From Kaiparowitsia implicata GSE-PSE-MK54-09C (GTDB taxonomy: Bacteria > Cyanobacteriota > Cyanobacteriia > Elainellales > Elainellaceae): DNA of 64,000 bases. The position numbers and the translations under genes were made by a program. The DNA lies in contig JAHHHI010000061.1 of assembly GCA_019359435.1 (NCBI GenBank), positions 79,482 to 143,481 of the forward strand, written 5' to 3'. The number at the start of each line of letters is the position of its first letter. The first letter of the stretch is position 1. Below are positions 8,465-16,994 of the stretch, piece by piece. The notes beneath the pieces are model-generated. The model saw only the letters and a list, made by a program, of their open reading frames with translations, ran no database searches and had not been told where the DNA came from.

Positions 8465-8923
8465 CTAAACAGTAACATCTGCATCCGTATGCAACCATTT
8501 CATCAGGTGCTCGGCGACTGCAACTGTCACCCCGTTTTGATTTACAACAACGACATCGGCGAGTGACCTTCGCTTTGCCTTGTCCACGCTCTTGACGCTG
8601 TACGTGGCCGTCACGATGTCGCCGAAGAAAACCGGGGCGGTAAACCGCATCCGGTCGTAGCCGAGCGAAACCGGGATATCTATGTTGCCACGGGCTTGCG
8701 CACCCCGGATAGCCATCGTCCCCACGGCTGACATGTAGCCGACCAGCAAGGCACCGTGGGCGATAAGTCGGCCAAAGCTCGACCTCGCCATGAAGTCGGG
8801 ATCGGTATGAGCCTCGTAGTCATCGCCACTGATGCGGACGAAGTCCCCCACGTCGTCACTCGAGACAGTGAAGGCACGACTAGCGCTCAGCCCCGTCAGT
8901 GCCGCGTCTAGTGGATCAACCAT
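8465..8923 (-). CDS. MaoC-like acyl dehydratase (hotdog)
   Basis: This 152-residue single-hotdog protein of the MaoC/(R)-enoyl-CoA hydratase family shows the hydratase motif DDVGDFVRISGDDYEAHTD (Asp and, further on, His in RLIAHGALLVGYMSA), which positions water for addition to an enoyl-CoA. Its ATG overlaps the stop of the upstream gene by 8 nt, indicating coupled translation. It probably hydrates an enoyl-CoA derived from the product of the fused CoA-transferase two genes upstream. The last codons hold an operator-like palindrome, so the sequence there does double duty. Confidence 0.82.
   Translation of the reverse strand: MVDPLDAALTGLSASRAFTVSSDDVGDFVRISGDDYEAHTDPDFMARSSFGRLIAHGALLVGYMSAVGTMAIRGAQARGNIDIPVSLGYDRMRFTAPVFFGDIVTATYSVKSVDKAKRRSLADVVVVNQNGVTVAVAEHLMKWLHTDADVTV
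8478..8495. promoter_or_regulatory. Probable LacI-type operator inside the 3' end of the MaoC gene
   Basis: On the minus strand this reads GTTGCATACGGATGCAGA. It matches the site in front of lacI at 16 of 18 positions and has a central CG as in many LacI/PurR operators. It overlaps the last codons of the MaoC-like gene and lies upstream of the thioesterase operon. This suggests the second half of cluster A has its own promoter under the same regulator as the first half. Confidence 0.6.
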
Positions 8924-9731
8924 AAATCTGCGTCCTTAAAAAACGAGCTGCGACAGTGCTTTCGGCAAACAGGAGTTCCTCGGTCACCAGATAGTGGCGA
9001 CCTTTGCGCTCGAATGTCTGGATTACATGCCCACCGAACCTTATCTGCTGGCCGGCTCTGACCATGCCGAAATGCTGCGTTTCCGTTGAGACCAGCACGA
9101 AGGGTCCAGGCAGTTTCCAAGTGGAATTGGTGTCGCCCATGGCAAGCCGCATCAGCATGCCTGAATGAACGAAGTCTCGATCACGATAAATGGCATGGGT
9201 CTCGTCGAAGTCGGCCAGCGAGGACTCGAACATCTCCCGCGTCAGCACTCGCTTGCGACTCCGCAGAGGCAGTCCTGCCTGCAGACCTCCGGCCGCGACT
9301 ACCACGGGATTATCGAGTGTCGGCAGCAACGGCGCTGCGCTTGCGACAGGCGGTTCCGGATGCCGGTGTGGCATGGCGATCCAACCTTCAGCAACCGTCT
9401 CACCTTCCTCGTTCCGTACCACCACCAAGGCCTTGCTCCCATTGCCCTCGTCGAGCAATGGACCTGCCCTGACTGTGATATCCTCGTGATTGTAGACGGG
9501 CCGGCGGAAGCGAGCCGACATAGCGCCGTGCGCGGCCCAGTCCTGCCCCCAGGCGTTGATGGCCAGCCGGCTTATATGACCATATATGAAGGCACCCGGC
9601 ACCAGAGCGGCCTTGTAGCCACGCTCGCGGGCCACGTCGTCGTCGTGGATGGAACCCCGATAATGAGGGGCATGGCCGAGCAGAACATGAACCTTCAACT
9701 CAAGCGGGAATGACGTGGACGGGACGCTCAT
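8916..9731 (-). CDS. MaoC-related double-hotdog hydratase-like protein
   Basis: This 271-residue protein has two hotdog-like halves. The first contains HAPHYRGSIHDDDVARERGYKAALVPGAFIYGHI, resembling the substrate-tunnel and catalytic region of FAS1-type or mesaconyl-CoA-hydratase-like dehydratases. The second has FVHSGMLMRLAMGDTNSTW. A paired-hotdog architecture is usual in eukaryote-like or mesaconyl/itaconyl-CoA hydratases of 270-290 residues. The ATG abuts the stop (TAG) of the CoA-transferase gene and the stop overlaps the next MaoC gene, so the three genes are co-translated. Its exact enoyl-CoA substrate is unknown, and either half may be non-catalytic. Confidence 0.65.
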   Translation of the reverse strand: MSVPSTSFPLELKVHVLLGHAPHYRGSIHDDDVARERGYKAALVPGAFIYGHISRLAINAWGQDWAAHGAMSARFRRPVYNHEDITVRAGPLLDEGNGSKALVVVRNEEGETVAEGWIAMPHRHPEPPVASAAPLLPTLDNPVVVAAGGLQAGLPLRSRKRVLTREMFESSLADFDETHAIYRDRDFVHSGMLMRLAMGDTNSTWKLPGPFVLVSTETQHFGMVRAGQQIRFGGHVIQTFERKGRHYLVTEELLFAESTVAARFLRTQIYG

Positions 9732-12092
9732 CTACGCCCCCGCCAAGGGGACGGTTCCCATGGCATCGCTTGCCTCTATCGTCGCTATCTCTTGCGGTGT
9801 CAGCCCGAGAATAGTTTCCAGCACATGACGGTTGTGACCACCGAACTGGGGCGCCGACCGAACCTGACCGCCGGGCGTTTCGCTGAGATGGATTGGCAGA
9901 CCGGGATGGCGGTGCCGGCCGGCGTCGGGATGGTCGAGCTCAGTGAAGAAGCCGCGATATTCCAGGTACGGGTCTGTTGCCAAATCCTTTGGTGTCTGCA
10001 CCGGGGCCGCAGCCACGCCACGCGCCTGGAGCATCTCGGCGACGACATGCTTGTCGCGTGTTCTGGTCCAAGCGGAAATGACTTCGCCGAGGGCCGTCTG
10101 GTGTTCGAGCCGTTGTTGCAAAGTCGAAAAACGCGGGTCATCAGCCAATTGCGGCTGCTCCATGATGATGCACAGCTCTTTCCATTGCCCTTCGTCCAGG
10201 GCGGCAATCGCGACCCATTGGTCGGTGCCGGCAGCCGGGAAAGCGTCATGGGGAGCCGCGTAAGTAACCCGGTTTCCGTTGGGCAAGGGATCGATACCGG
10301 TCTCGGCTGCTGCCAGGATTTCGGCACCAATGAACTGCATCGCGGCTTCGACCTGGGGCACTTCCACATATTGGCCCCTGCCCGTCTGTTGCCGGTAAAT
10401 CAGCGCGGTCAGGATGGCGGCAGCGGCGTTGAACCCCCCGATGGGGTCGAGATACGACGGGCCGGTGACCTCCGGCTGACCATCGGGATAGCCAATAATG
10501 GCCGACATGCCTGCCGCCATTTCCATTGTGGGTCCCAGCGCGGCATAACTTGCCATCGGCCCGGTGACACCGAACGCCGGCAGTTCAGCCACAATAATGT
10601 CAGGCTTGATGGCGGTGAGCGTCTCGTAGTCCAGACCGAGCTTTTTCAGCGTCCCCGGCCGAAAATTGCAGATGAGCACGTCAGCTATCCCGACGAGCTG
10701 ACGCAGCGTCGCCCGCCCCCGCTCGGTCTTGAGATTGAGGATGCAGCTCAGCTTGTTGACGTTCTGGGAATTGAACAGAAATGAGCGGTCATACCAACGT
10801 TCACCAGGCTCACCGTCAGGGAAGTTCACGGGATTGGGTTTATCCTTGTTGAGCCGCCAGGAATTGACGCGGTTGGGCGCCTCGACATGGATGCTCTCAG
10901 CGCCGAAATAGGCCAAGACACGGCCCGACATCGGCCCGGCCCAAGCGGTCGTCAACTCGATGATACGCACGTCGCCCAATGGCTGCCTGGCATGAGCCGC
11001 GCCGCTATTGTGCGTTCGGGTGCGGCGAGGGCCGACGAGGTGACCGCCGGTGCCGAGCGTAGGTGCCGAGCCCTGGATCTGGCGGGGGGTTTCCGTCATT
11101 CGGAAAGGCGGGCCGAGCACTGTCCTGCCATCCACTTCTTCCCAGTAGTTGCGGGCTTCAAGATGCCGGCTGCGGATGAGTTCGGATGGACGATATGCTT
11201 TGGCAGCAATCACCTGAGCCGTCTGTAGGATCTCGACAAGATCTTCCGCCGCCATATCGGCGACCTTTTCCTGGATGATGGCGAAGAGTTCGTCCCAATG
11301 CGCACGGCGCTCGCTCGGATCGGCAAATCGCGGATCGAATTCATGGTCCACGAGTTGCAGCGCCTCAAGCAGCGCATGCCAGCGGAAATTGTAGATCCAG
11401 ATGCAAACCCAGCCATCGCGGCACAGCACTTGTCCGGCCTGCACGGCCTGATCGGTTCGCAGGCGATCGGTCCCGTTATAGATATGCTGCATCACGTAGG
11501 GGAAACACATAGCCGCGGCAGTCTCGGCCGCGTCGATCCGAACAACCTGTCCCCTTCCCGTGCTTTCGCGCGCATAGAGTGCCGTCAATGCGCCAATGTA
11601 GGCACCGACGCCGGCGGCCAGCTCCGCACGGTTCCCCGTACCGAAAAGCGGCTCACGGCCCGCTGCGCCATTGTTGTGCATCATGCCCGAAAGCGCCTGC
11701 AGCACGATTTCAGGGCCCTGCCAGTCGGCCCGGGGGCCATCGTTGCCAAAGCTTGAAGGCACAACGACAACTGCTGTGGGATACTTTTGAGACAGCGCCT
11801 CTCCATCCCCATTTCCAGGCAGTACCACCACATCCGCAGCCGAGAGCAGTCCAGCCAGCAGCGGATCGTCCATGTCCAATGTCACATAGGATTGCTTGCC
11901 CATATTGAGATGGACGAACTGTAGCGACTCCCCATCGTTGGCGAAGGGCGGCATCTGCCGGATGGGAGAGCCTTCGGGCGGCTCGACCAGCGCGACCCAA
12001 GCCCCGAAATCAGCGAACAGCCGAGCGCAGTATTGCCCGGCAAGGCTATTGGAGAGATCAACCACATTCAGGTGACCCAGGGCGCCTGTCAT
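9732..12092 (-). CDS. Fused tandem CaiB/BaiF (class III) CoA-transferase
   Basis: The ATG at 12092 is preferred over 12122 because GAGGAG sits six bases before it. The 786 residues contain two class III CoA-transferase domains, each starting with the family N-terminus (HLNVVDLSNSLAGQYCARLFADFGA near residue 5; DVRIIELTTAWAGPMSGRVLAYFGA near 375) and each with TGRGQ. The catalytic Asp of this family aligns with Asp in YLDPIGGF of the second half, but with Glu in RAELAAGVGA of the first half. The first active site may therefore be altered or inactive. The enzyme would activate a carboxylic acid by moving CoA between acids. It is first in the operon and divergent from the lacI gene. Confidence 0.85.
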   Translation of the reverse strand: MTGALGHLNVVDLSNSLAGQYCARLFADFGAWVALVEPPEGSPIRQMPPFANDGESLQFVHLNMGKQSYVTLDMDDPLLAGLLSAADVVVLPGNGDGEALSQKYPTAVVVVPSSFGNDGPRADWQGPEIVLQALSGMMHNNGAAGREPLFGTGNRAELAAGVGAYIGALTALYARESTGRGQVVRIDAAETAAAMCFPYVMQHIYNGTDRLRTDQAVQAGQVLCRDGWVCIWIYNFRWHALLEALQLVDHEFDPRFADPSERRAHWDELFAIIQEKVADMAAEDLVEILQTAQVIAAKAYRPSELIRSRHLEARNYWEEVDGRTVLGPPFRMTETPRQIQGSAPTLGTGGHLVGPRRTRTHNSGAAHARQPLGDVRIIELTTAWAGPMSGRVLAYFGAESIHVEAPNRVNSWRLNKDKPNPVNFPDGEPGERWYDRSFLFNSQNVNKLSCILNLKTERGRATLRQLVGIADVLICNFRPGTLKKLGLDYETLTAIKPDIIVAELPAFGVTGPMASYAALGPTMEMAAGMSAIIGYPDGQPEVTGPSYLDPIGGFNAAAAILTALIYRQQTGRGQYVEVPQVEAAMQFIGAEILAAAETGIDPLPNGNRVTYAAPHDAFPAAGTDQWVAIAALDEGQWKELCIIMEQPQLADDPRFSTLQQRLEHQTALGEVISAWTRTRDKHVVAEMLQARGVAAAPVQTPKDLATDPYLEYRGFFTELDHPDAGRHRHPGLPIHLSETPGGQVRSAPQFGGHNRHVLETILGLTPQEIATIEASDAMGTVPLAGA

Positions 12093-12222
12093 GGCTACTC
12101 CTCGACTTGCAACAACTGTCATAAAGCTGCTTCACGAGTCCAAAGACCCGCGCCCGCCATGTCCGTCCGCCCTCGTTGTATGGGGTCAGATCCGATAGCC
12201 TACGAGAAGAACTCTAGTCATC

Positions 12223-12240
12223 GTTGCATCCGTATGCAAC
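12223..12240. promoter_or_regulatory. LacI-type operator in the divergent lacI / CoA-transferase promoter region
   Basis: The 18-bp sequence GTTGCATCCGTATGCAAC is palindromic except for one position pair and has the central CG typical of LacI/GalR operators. A half-site (TTGCATCCG) follows at 12248-12256. On the minus strand a TTGACC hexamer (12241-12246) directly precedes it, so the operator would occupy the spacer of a promoter for the CoA-transferase operon. Two related sites lie at 8446-8495. Binding by the LacI protein encoded 64 bp away is inferred. Confidence 0.7.
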
Positions 12241-12304
12241 GGTCAATTTGCATCCGCTTGTCACTTCGTGCGATAGATCGCCCGCGAATTTGTTGGGAGG
12301 GCGC

Positions 12305-13390
12305 ATGAGCGGGGCTGAAACTGCCGGTACCAAGCGTACCAAGCCGATCACCGCACGCGACCTGGCCCGCCTCATGGGCGTCAGTCAGTCCGCGGTTTCG
12401 CGCGCCTTCACCCCCGGCAGCTCCATTTCCCCAGAGTTGCGACAACGCATCCTGCGCGCGTCGCAAGAACTGGACTATCAACCCAACGCCATCGCTTCGA
12501 TGCTCTCGACCCGCCGCAGCAATATTGCCGGCATCGTGGTGTCAGAACTGCACAACCCATTCTACCCGACGCTGATTGAGAAACTGTCGCGCAGCTTGCA
12601 GCAGGCCGGGCTGCAGAGCCTGATGTTCAACATCACGCGCGGCTCCAATGTCGAAGAGCAGTTGGTCGCGCTGCGCAAATACAATGTTGATGCGGTTGTG
12701 GTCATCTCGGCTACGGTCGTGTCCGGACCCTCGCTGCGCTGGGCCACCGAGGGCCGAGCGGCGGTGCTGGTCAATCGCGCGATCCCGGAAGGCGGCATCA
12801 CGACGGTCACCTGCAACAATGTCGAAGGCGCCCGGACGATCGCCAACCACTTCCACGAGATCGGCCGGCACAGAGTGGCTTATATTGGCGGCCTGCCGCA
12901 CACTTCGACCAACACGGAACGCCAGGGCGCCTTTATCCAGCGCATCGCCGAACTCGGTATGGTGCTCACCCACAGCATGTCCGCCGGGGAATACAGCTTC
13001 GAGGCTGGCTACCATGGGGCGCTCGAGCTGATCGCCAAAAACCGGCCCGATGCAATCTTCTTTGCTAATGACATTCTTGCTATGGGCGGCATGGAGGCGT
13101 TGCGCGAAGTTGCGGGCCTACGCATCCCGGAGGACATTGCCGTTGCCGGCTTCGACGATATCTCGATGGGTCACTGGCCGCGCTTTTCGCTGACCACCTA
13201 CAGCCAGCCCGTCGACCAGCTGGTCGCCACCACTGTCGATCAAATCACAAGGCAACTGGCCAATCCCGATCATCCCGTCACCACTACTCAACTAAGTGGC
13301 GAACTGTTCGTTCGTCACTCAACCGTGGCCGAAACGCCGCCGGAAAAGGTTCCCCGCACACATCCGCAGGCGACCAAAACAGTGAGCTGA
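12305..13390 (+). CDS. LacI/GalR-family transcriptional regulator
   Basis: The start at 12305 is set by GGGAGG seven bases upstream. The 361-residue protein has an N-terminal LacI helix-turn-helix (ITARDLARLMGVSQSAVSRAF) and hinge helix (LDYQPNAIASMLSTRRS). A periplasmic-binding-protein-like sensor domain follows (IAGIVVSELHNPFYPTLIEKLSRSL, PEDIAVAGFDDISMGHW). It should repress in the absence of a small effector, probably a sugar or acid intermediate of cluster A. It is divergent from the CoA-transferase operon, and operator-like palindromes occur in the shared promoter region and before the thioesterase gene. Confidence 0.92.
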   Translation: MSGAETAGTKRTKPITARDLARLMGVSQSAVSRAFTPGSSISPELRQRILRASQELDYQPNAIASMLSTRRSNIAGIVVSELHNPFYPTLIEKLSRSLQQAGLQSLMFNITRGSNVEEQLVALRKYNVDAVVVISATVVSGPSLRWATEGRAAVLVNRAIPEGGITTVTCNNVEGARTIANHFHEIGRHRVAYIGGLPHTSTNTERQGAFIQRIAELGMVLTHSMSAGEYSFEAGYHGALELIAKNRPDAIFFANDILAMGGMEALREVAGLRIPEDIAVAGFDDISMGHWPRFSLTTYSQPVDQLVATTVDQITRQLANPDHPVTTTQLSGELFVRHSTVAETPPEKVPRTHPQATKTVS

Positions 13391-13712
13391 ACCGCTTGCC
13401 AGCGCGGGAGGTCAGGGCTCCGATCGTGGCAATTCGGGCAGGCGTTAGGCGGATCGCGAGGCCCGACACTGAAATTGCTCCAAGGACATCGCCCAGATGC
13501 TTGAACACCGGGCTCGCCACGCAGCGCAGGCCGGGATGGTGTTCCTCGTCGTCCACGGCAAAGCCGTCTGCCCGCACTGAGGCCAGGCTGCGGCCCTTGC
13601 CCCAGCTTCGATGAAGCTGGGCGCTCATTTGCCCGAAGAAGTCTTTCGTTATTGCGACTAAGGACCGATTGAGATGGAGGAAGACGCGTTTCACGGAGGT
13701 CAGCCGCCTCAA
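13385..13712 (-). pseudogene. Remnant of an IclR-family regulator (effector domain only)
   Basis: On the minus strand the translation contains SVRADGFAVDDEEHHPGLRC and then AISVSGLAIRLTPARIATIG, the conserved end of the IclR effector-binding domain. Normal IclR proteins are about 250 residues with an N-terminal winged helix. Here only about 80 recognisable residues remain, no helix-turn-helix is found upstream, and the frame runs on into the 3' end of the lacI gene without a proper stop. It is a decayed leftover, perhaps the former regulator of a neighbouring cluster. Confidence 0.7.
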
Positions 13713-14608
13713 GGGTACTCGCGGATCATCAGGTCACAGGAGGTGCCAAGCGACTAACAGTGGCCCCTATCGATGTATCGATGATGGCTGGCACGCCTGA
13801 GCGTCTCAGCGCCCTGATCCGCTAAGCTGGGCCGGTTGATACGGTATCAGCGTGACCTATCAAGAACGGTTACTGGTCAAAATTGCTAAGTATCGAGTCT
13901 TTTCAGATCAGCACTTTGGCCCATTGAAACCCCCGGGCCGATGCTGGTGATCTCAAGGGCGTGGTGGCGGTTGGCGTGACGAGTAGTGGAGGCTATTCAG
14001 TCAGGTCAGCCATGGCAGCAATGTTTCCGAGAGGCGAAATCCCAGTGTCCGTTCTTCGAGCAGCCGGCTCGGCCGCCGTCCTGTTCACGGCCTTAAAGGT
14101 GCATGACACCCAGGCATTGAAGCTGTCACTTGACTAGCATACCGATTGGGTGGAACTTCCACACTGACGCCCCTCAACCTTCCACACACGCGTTATAGAG
14201 ACCGAATTTTCTCTGCATTTTCAGCCACTTACTGAGAAAACTCTTCTCAGATGGAATCCAGGTCTCCCTAGTATTGGCATGGACCTTTTGTCGTCATTTG
14301 CAACACGTTGGTCGGGCTTGAGTGCCCTCGGGGCAGCTTCCAGCATTGATCGCCGAGCTAGCGAGCCCAGTCGAAGCCACTACAAAGAGTTCCGCTTTTG
14401 GGGCCTAGTAAAGCGCTTCGACCCCATCGAATAGGCCTTAGTCCCCGCTTGATGGCAATGAAGCGGTCAACGGTGCCAGCCCCGACCCTTATCTCGAACT
14501 AATCGGACGCCACCGCTTCAATTGATGATCTCTGGGTCGTTGGTCTCTTTGTCCTCTCCGGCGAAAGCCCAGGGGTCCGTATCTCCTCCTGGGCGCCAAA
14601 CCATCGAA
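13713..14608. other. About 0.9 kb without a supportable gene
   Basis: Short open stretches occur. One on the plus strand around 13,851-13,950 reads VTYQERLLVKIAKYRVFSDQ before a stop, and another follows near 13,940, but no frame stays open and I recognise no family. An inverted repeat TGAGAA/TTCTCA with a 5-nt loop lies near 14,231-14,250. Together with the IclR remnant this looks like a decayed insertion or deletion scar between clusters A and B. Confidence 0.5.
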
Positions 14609-15160
14609 CTAAGCGGGATCGAAATTACCAGGAACTGACACGGGGGCTAAGCTCGCCGCGAAACGCAGGGCGTTGCGGATATAGCCATCAGCCGATCGCT
14701 GAAGGCCGGCGATTTCGGCTTCATCAAGCATTCGGACTATCTTACCAGGGGCGCCGACGACCAAAGAGCCATCTGGTATGTCTTTGCCCTCTGTAATCAG
14801 CGTACCGGCTCCAATCAGGCAGTTGTTGCCGATTCGCGAGCCATTCAGCAGAATAGCACCCATGCCGATTAGGGTATTGTTGCCGATAGTACAGCCATGC
14901 AGTACGGCTTTATGTCCAATGGTGCAACACTGTCCGATGGTCAACGGAAAGCCCATATCAGTATGCAAAATGGCGTTCTCCTGGACGTTGCTACCCTGAC
15001 CTATTGTGATCGCTTCGTTGTCACCTCGGGCAACCACGCCAAACCAAATTCCGACGTCTGCATGGACAATAACCTTGCCAACCAGAGTCGCATTCGAGGC
15101 AATCCAAGCGGTTCGCGGATCTATTTGCGGGGCGATGCCGTCGAGAGCGTAAATAGGCAT
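14609..15160 (-). CDS. Gamma-carbonic-anhydrase-like hexapeptide-repeat protein (YrdA/PaaY type)
   Basis: This 183-residue protein has left-handed beta-helix hexapeptide repeats (VGKVIVHADVGIWFGVVARGDNEAITIG, IGNNTLIGMGAIL, IGNNCLIGAGTLI). The metal-binding His residues are in ENAILHTD, IGHKAVLHGC. PaaY relatives act as thioesterases that rescue CoA trapped in dead-end esters, while others bind metal with unknown function. It has a good ribosome site (AGAGGA) and is the last gene of the sugar-importer operon, 82 bp after the D-lactate dehydrogenase gene. Carbonic anhydrase activity is not assured. Confidence 0.85.
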   Translation of the reverse strand: MPIYALDGIAPQIDPRTAWIASNATLVGKVIVHADVGIWFGVVARGDNEAITIGQGSNVQENAILHTDMGFPLTIGQCCTIGHKAVLHGCTIGNNTLIGMGAILLNGSRIGNNCLIGAGTLITEGKDIPDGSLVVGAPGKIVRMLDEAEIAGLQRSADGYIRNALRFAASLAPVSVPGNFDPA

Positions 15161-15242
15161 TTATTAGTCCTCTATTGGCCTGACGAGTTGCAAACAAATC
15201 GAATGCAGGTGCGAGCGCTATATCCAGCCTTGCTGGTCCAAA

Positions 15243-16949
15243 CTAGTCGTGCTCAGGAGGAGGCTGGTTCTTCCAATGTTTGAGCTTCGAAGTCTGTCCT
15301 ATGCCGGGATTGAACGAATTGGTGGGGTCTAGCGTGCGATAGAATTCGTGTAAGGCGGCTTTCGCCTTGTACAGGTGCCCCACATTATGCTCGGCGGGGT
15401 ATTCGGCGCCGCGGCGATCAAGCAAAGCCAGCATGGCGTGCTCGATGGCCGCCAAATCGCCACCGCGCCGGACTAGGTATTCCTGGTGCATAACGTGGCA
15501 GAAGAAGTGCCCGCAATACATCTTGCGCACGAACTGTGCTTCGAGTTCGGGGGGCAGCGTTTCGAACCAGTCGGTGGCGTTGCGCGGCAGGGCAATGTCG
15601 AGAGCAACGATGTCCTCCACCGCGTCGGGATGAACGTCGCGATAGCGGACCACCGAACCGCCCACGGCGAAACGGTTGAGATAGGCACTCTTGCCCTCGT
15701 CCTCCGTGCATTCAATAAATGCGCCTGCGGCACTTGGAAAAATCCGCCGCAAGTAGTCCCGCGCCTCGTCGACGCCCGCACCGCCCATCTTAAGCATGAG
15801 ATGATGCTCGTATCGGTCACGATAGTCGTTGAGGCGACTGGGAAGATGTTCGGGCAGCAGGCCGACCAACCATTGTAGCAGCCGGTCCGTCACATGGTTG
15901 CCCAAGCCAATAGCTTCGGACACGCCATCCAACCAGCTCTTTGCAGCATAGGCGGCCGGTACGTGGTCGGTGCCCAAATGCTTGACCAGGAGAAACAGGT
16001 CCTTGCCGTAGAGCTGCGATAGCTCGTAGGCACCCCGATGCATGTATTCGCCGGCAATCGGCATATTGGTAAAGCCCGAAAGGATTTCGCGCCGCACCTT
16101 CGCCAGATCGTCCGGATCGTTGGTGGCGATATAGAACACCGTGACATTGTCATCGGCGGTGAACGTGTCGAGCCGTACCGCAAAGACGGCGACCTTGCCG
16201 GCGGATCCGGAAGCCTCGTAATGCCGGCGCGGATCCGCATTGAAGCGGGCCGGAGTGGGTGCGTCCACGTCGCGCACATGCTCGTGATAGCCCCGGTCCG
16301 ATGCCCATTCATTGCGCGACTGGTGCACGTCGCCAGGCGCGTATTGACGCCCGTCCAACCGGGCCAGTACGACTTCCGGCTCGGCGCCGAGCTCGATGCC
16401 CAGATGATTGACCAGCTGCAGCCGCCCGGCCGCATCCACCTGCGCAAATAGAGCCAGCTGCGTATAGGCCGGACCGCGCCGGATCAGCGAGCCGCCCGAA
16501 TTGTTGCAGATCCCGCCGGTGACCGAGGCGCCGATACAGGATGAGCCGATCACCGAATGCGGCTCACGCCCGATCTGGCGCAGACGCTTTTCAAGCTTGT
16601 CGAGCGTAGCGCCGGGCAGGCACAGTACCTGCCGGCCATCGTCCAGTAGGTCGATCCGGCCGATGCGCATGGTGTTGATTATCACGACGGGACGGTCATA
16701 GCCCTCGCCGGACGGTGTCGAGCCGCCCGTGAGGCCAGTATTGGCGGCCTGGCAGATGATCGCCAGGTCGGCGTTAACGCAGGCCTGCAGCACGCGCCAC
16801 TGCTCGAGCAGCGTGCGGGGACGGACAACCGCCAGCACCTTGCCCCCGCCGAAGCGATAACCCTTGCGGAAACGGCGTGTTTGCCGGTCTCCCACCATGA
16901 CATGGCGGGAGCCGACAATCTCGCGGAACTGGTTCAGCACGGGCTGCAT
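15243..16949 (-). CDS. dld: FAD-dependent, quinone-linked D-lactate dehydrogenase (Dld family)
   Basis: The 568 residues match the length of Escherichia coli Dld (571). The FAD-binding PCMH domain is clear (ICQAANTGLTGGSTPSGEGYD, LPGATLDKLEKRLRQIGREPHSVIGSSCIGASVTGGICNNSGG). A cap and membrane-association region typical of the peripheral membrane enzyme follow. Dld oxidises D-lactate to pyruvate and passes electrons to quinone. Its placement downstream of sugar ABC importer and RraA genes suggests that the pathway yields D-lactate or a related D-2-hydroxy acid. It sits 45 bp after the RraA-type gene. Confidence 0.9.
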   Translation of the reverse strand: MQPVLNQFREIVGSRHVMVGDRQTRRFRKGYRFGGGKVLAVVRPRTLLEQWRVLQACVNADLAIICQAANTGLTGGSTPSGEGYDRPVVIINTMRIGRIDLLDDGRQVLCLPGATLDKLEKRLRQIGREPHSVIGSSCIGASVTGGICNNSGGSLIRRGPAYTQLALFAQVDAAGRLQLVNHLGIELGAEPEVVLARLDGRQYAPGDVHQSRNEWASDRGYHEHVRDVDAPTPARFNADPRRHYEASGSAGKVAVFAVRLDTFTADDNVTVFYIATNDPDDLAKVRREILSGFTNMPIAGEYMHRGAYELSQLYGKDLFLLVKHLGTDHVPAAYAAKSWLDGVSEAIGLGNHVTDRLLQWLVGLLPEHLPSRLNDYRDRYEHHLMLKMGGAGVDEARDYLRRIFPSAAGAFIECTEDEGKSAYLNRFAVGGSVVRYRDVHPDAVEDIVALDIALPRNATDWFETLPPELEAQFVRKMYCGHFFCHVMHQEYLVRRGGDLAAIEHAMLALLDRRGAEYPAEHNVGHLYKAKAALHEFYRTLDPTNSFNPGIGQTSKLKHWKNQPPPEHD

Positions 16950-16994
16950 GGTCGCGATTGGTGAGGCAGGCGGCGTGGATGCCTGCAGTTAAGT

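Noticed and set aside
13851..13985. Possible protein fragments on the plus strand after the IclR remnant
   Set aside because: Frames are short, interrupted, and I cannot name a family; no ribosome site.
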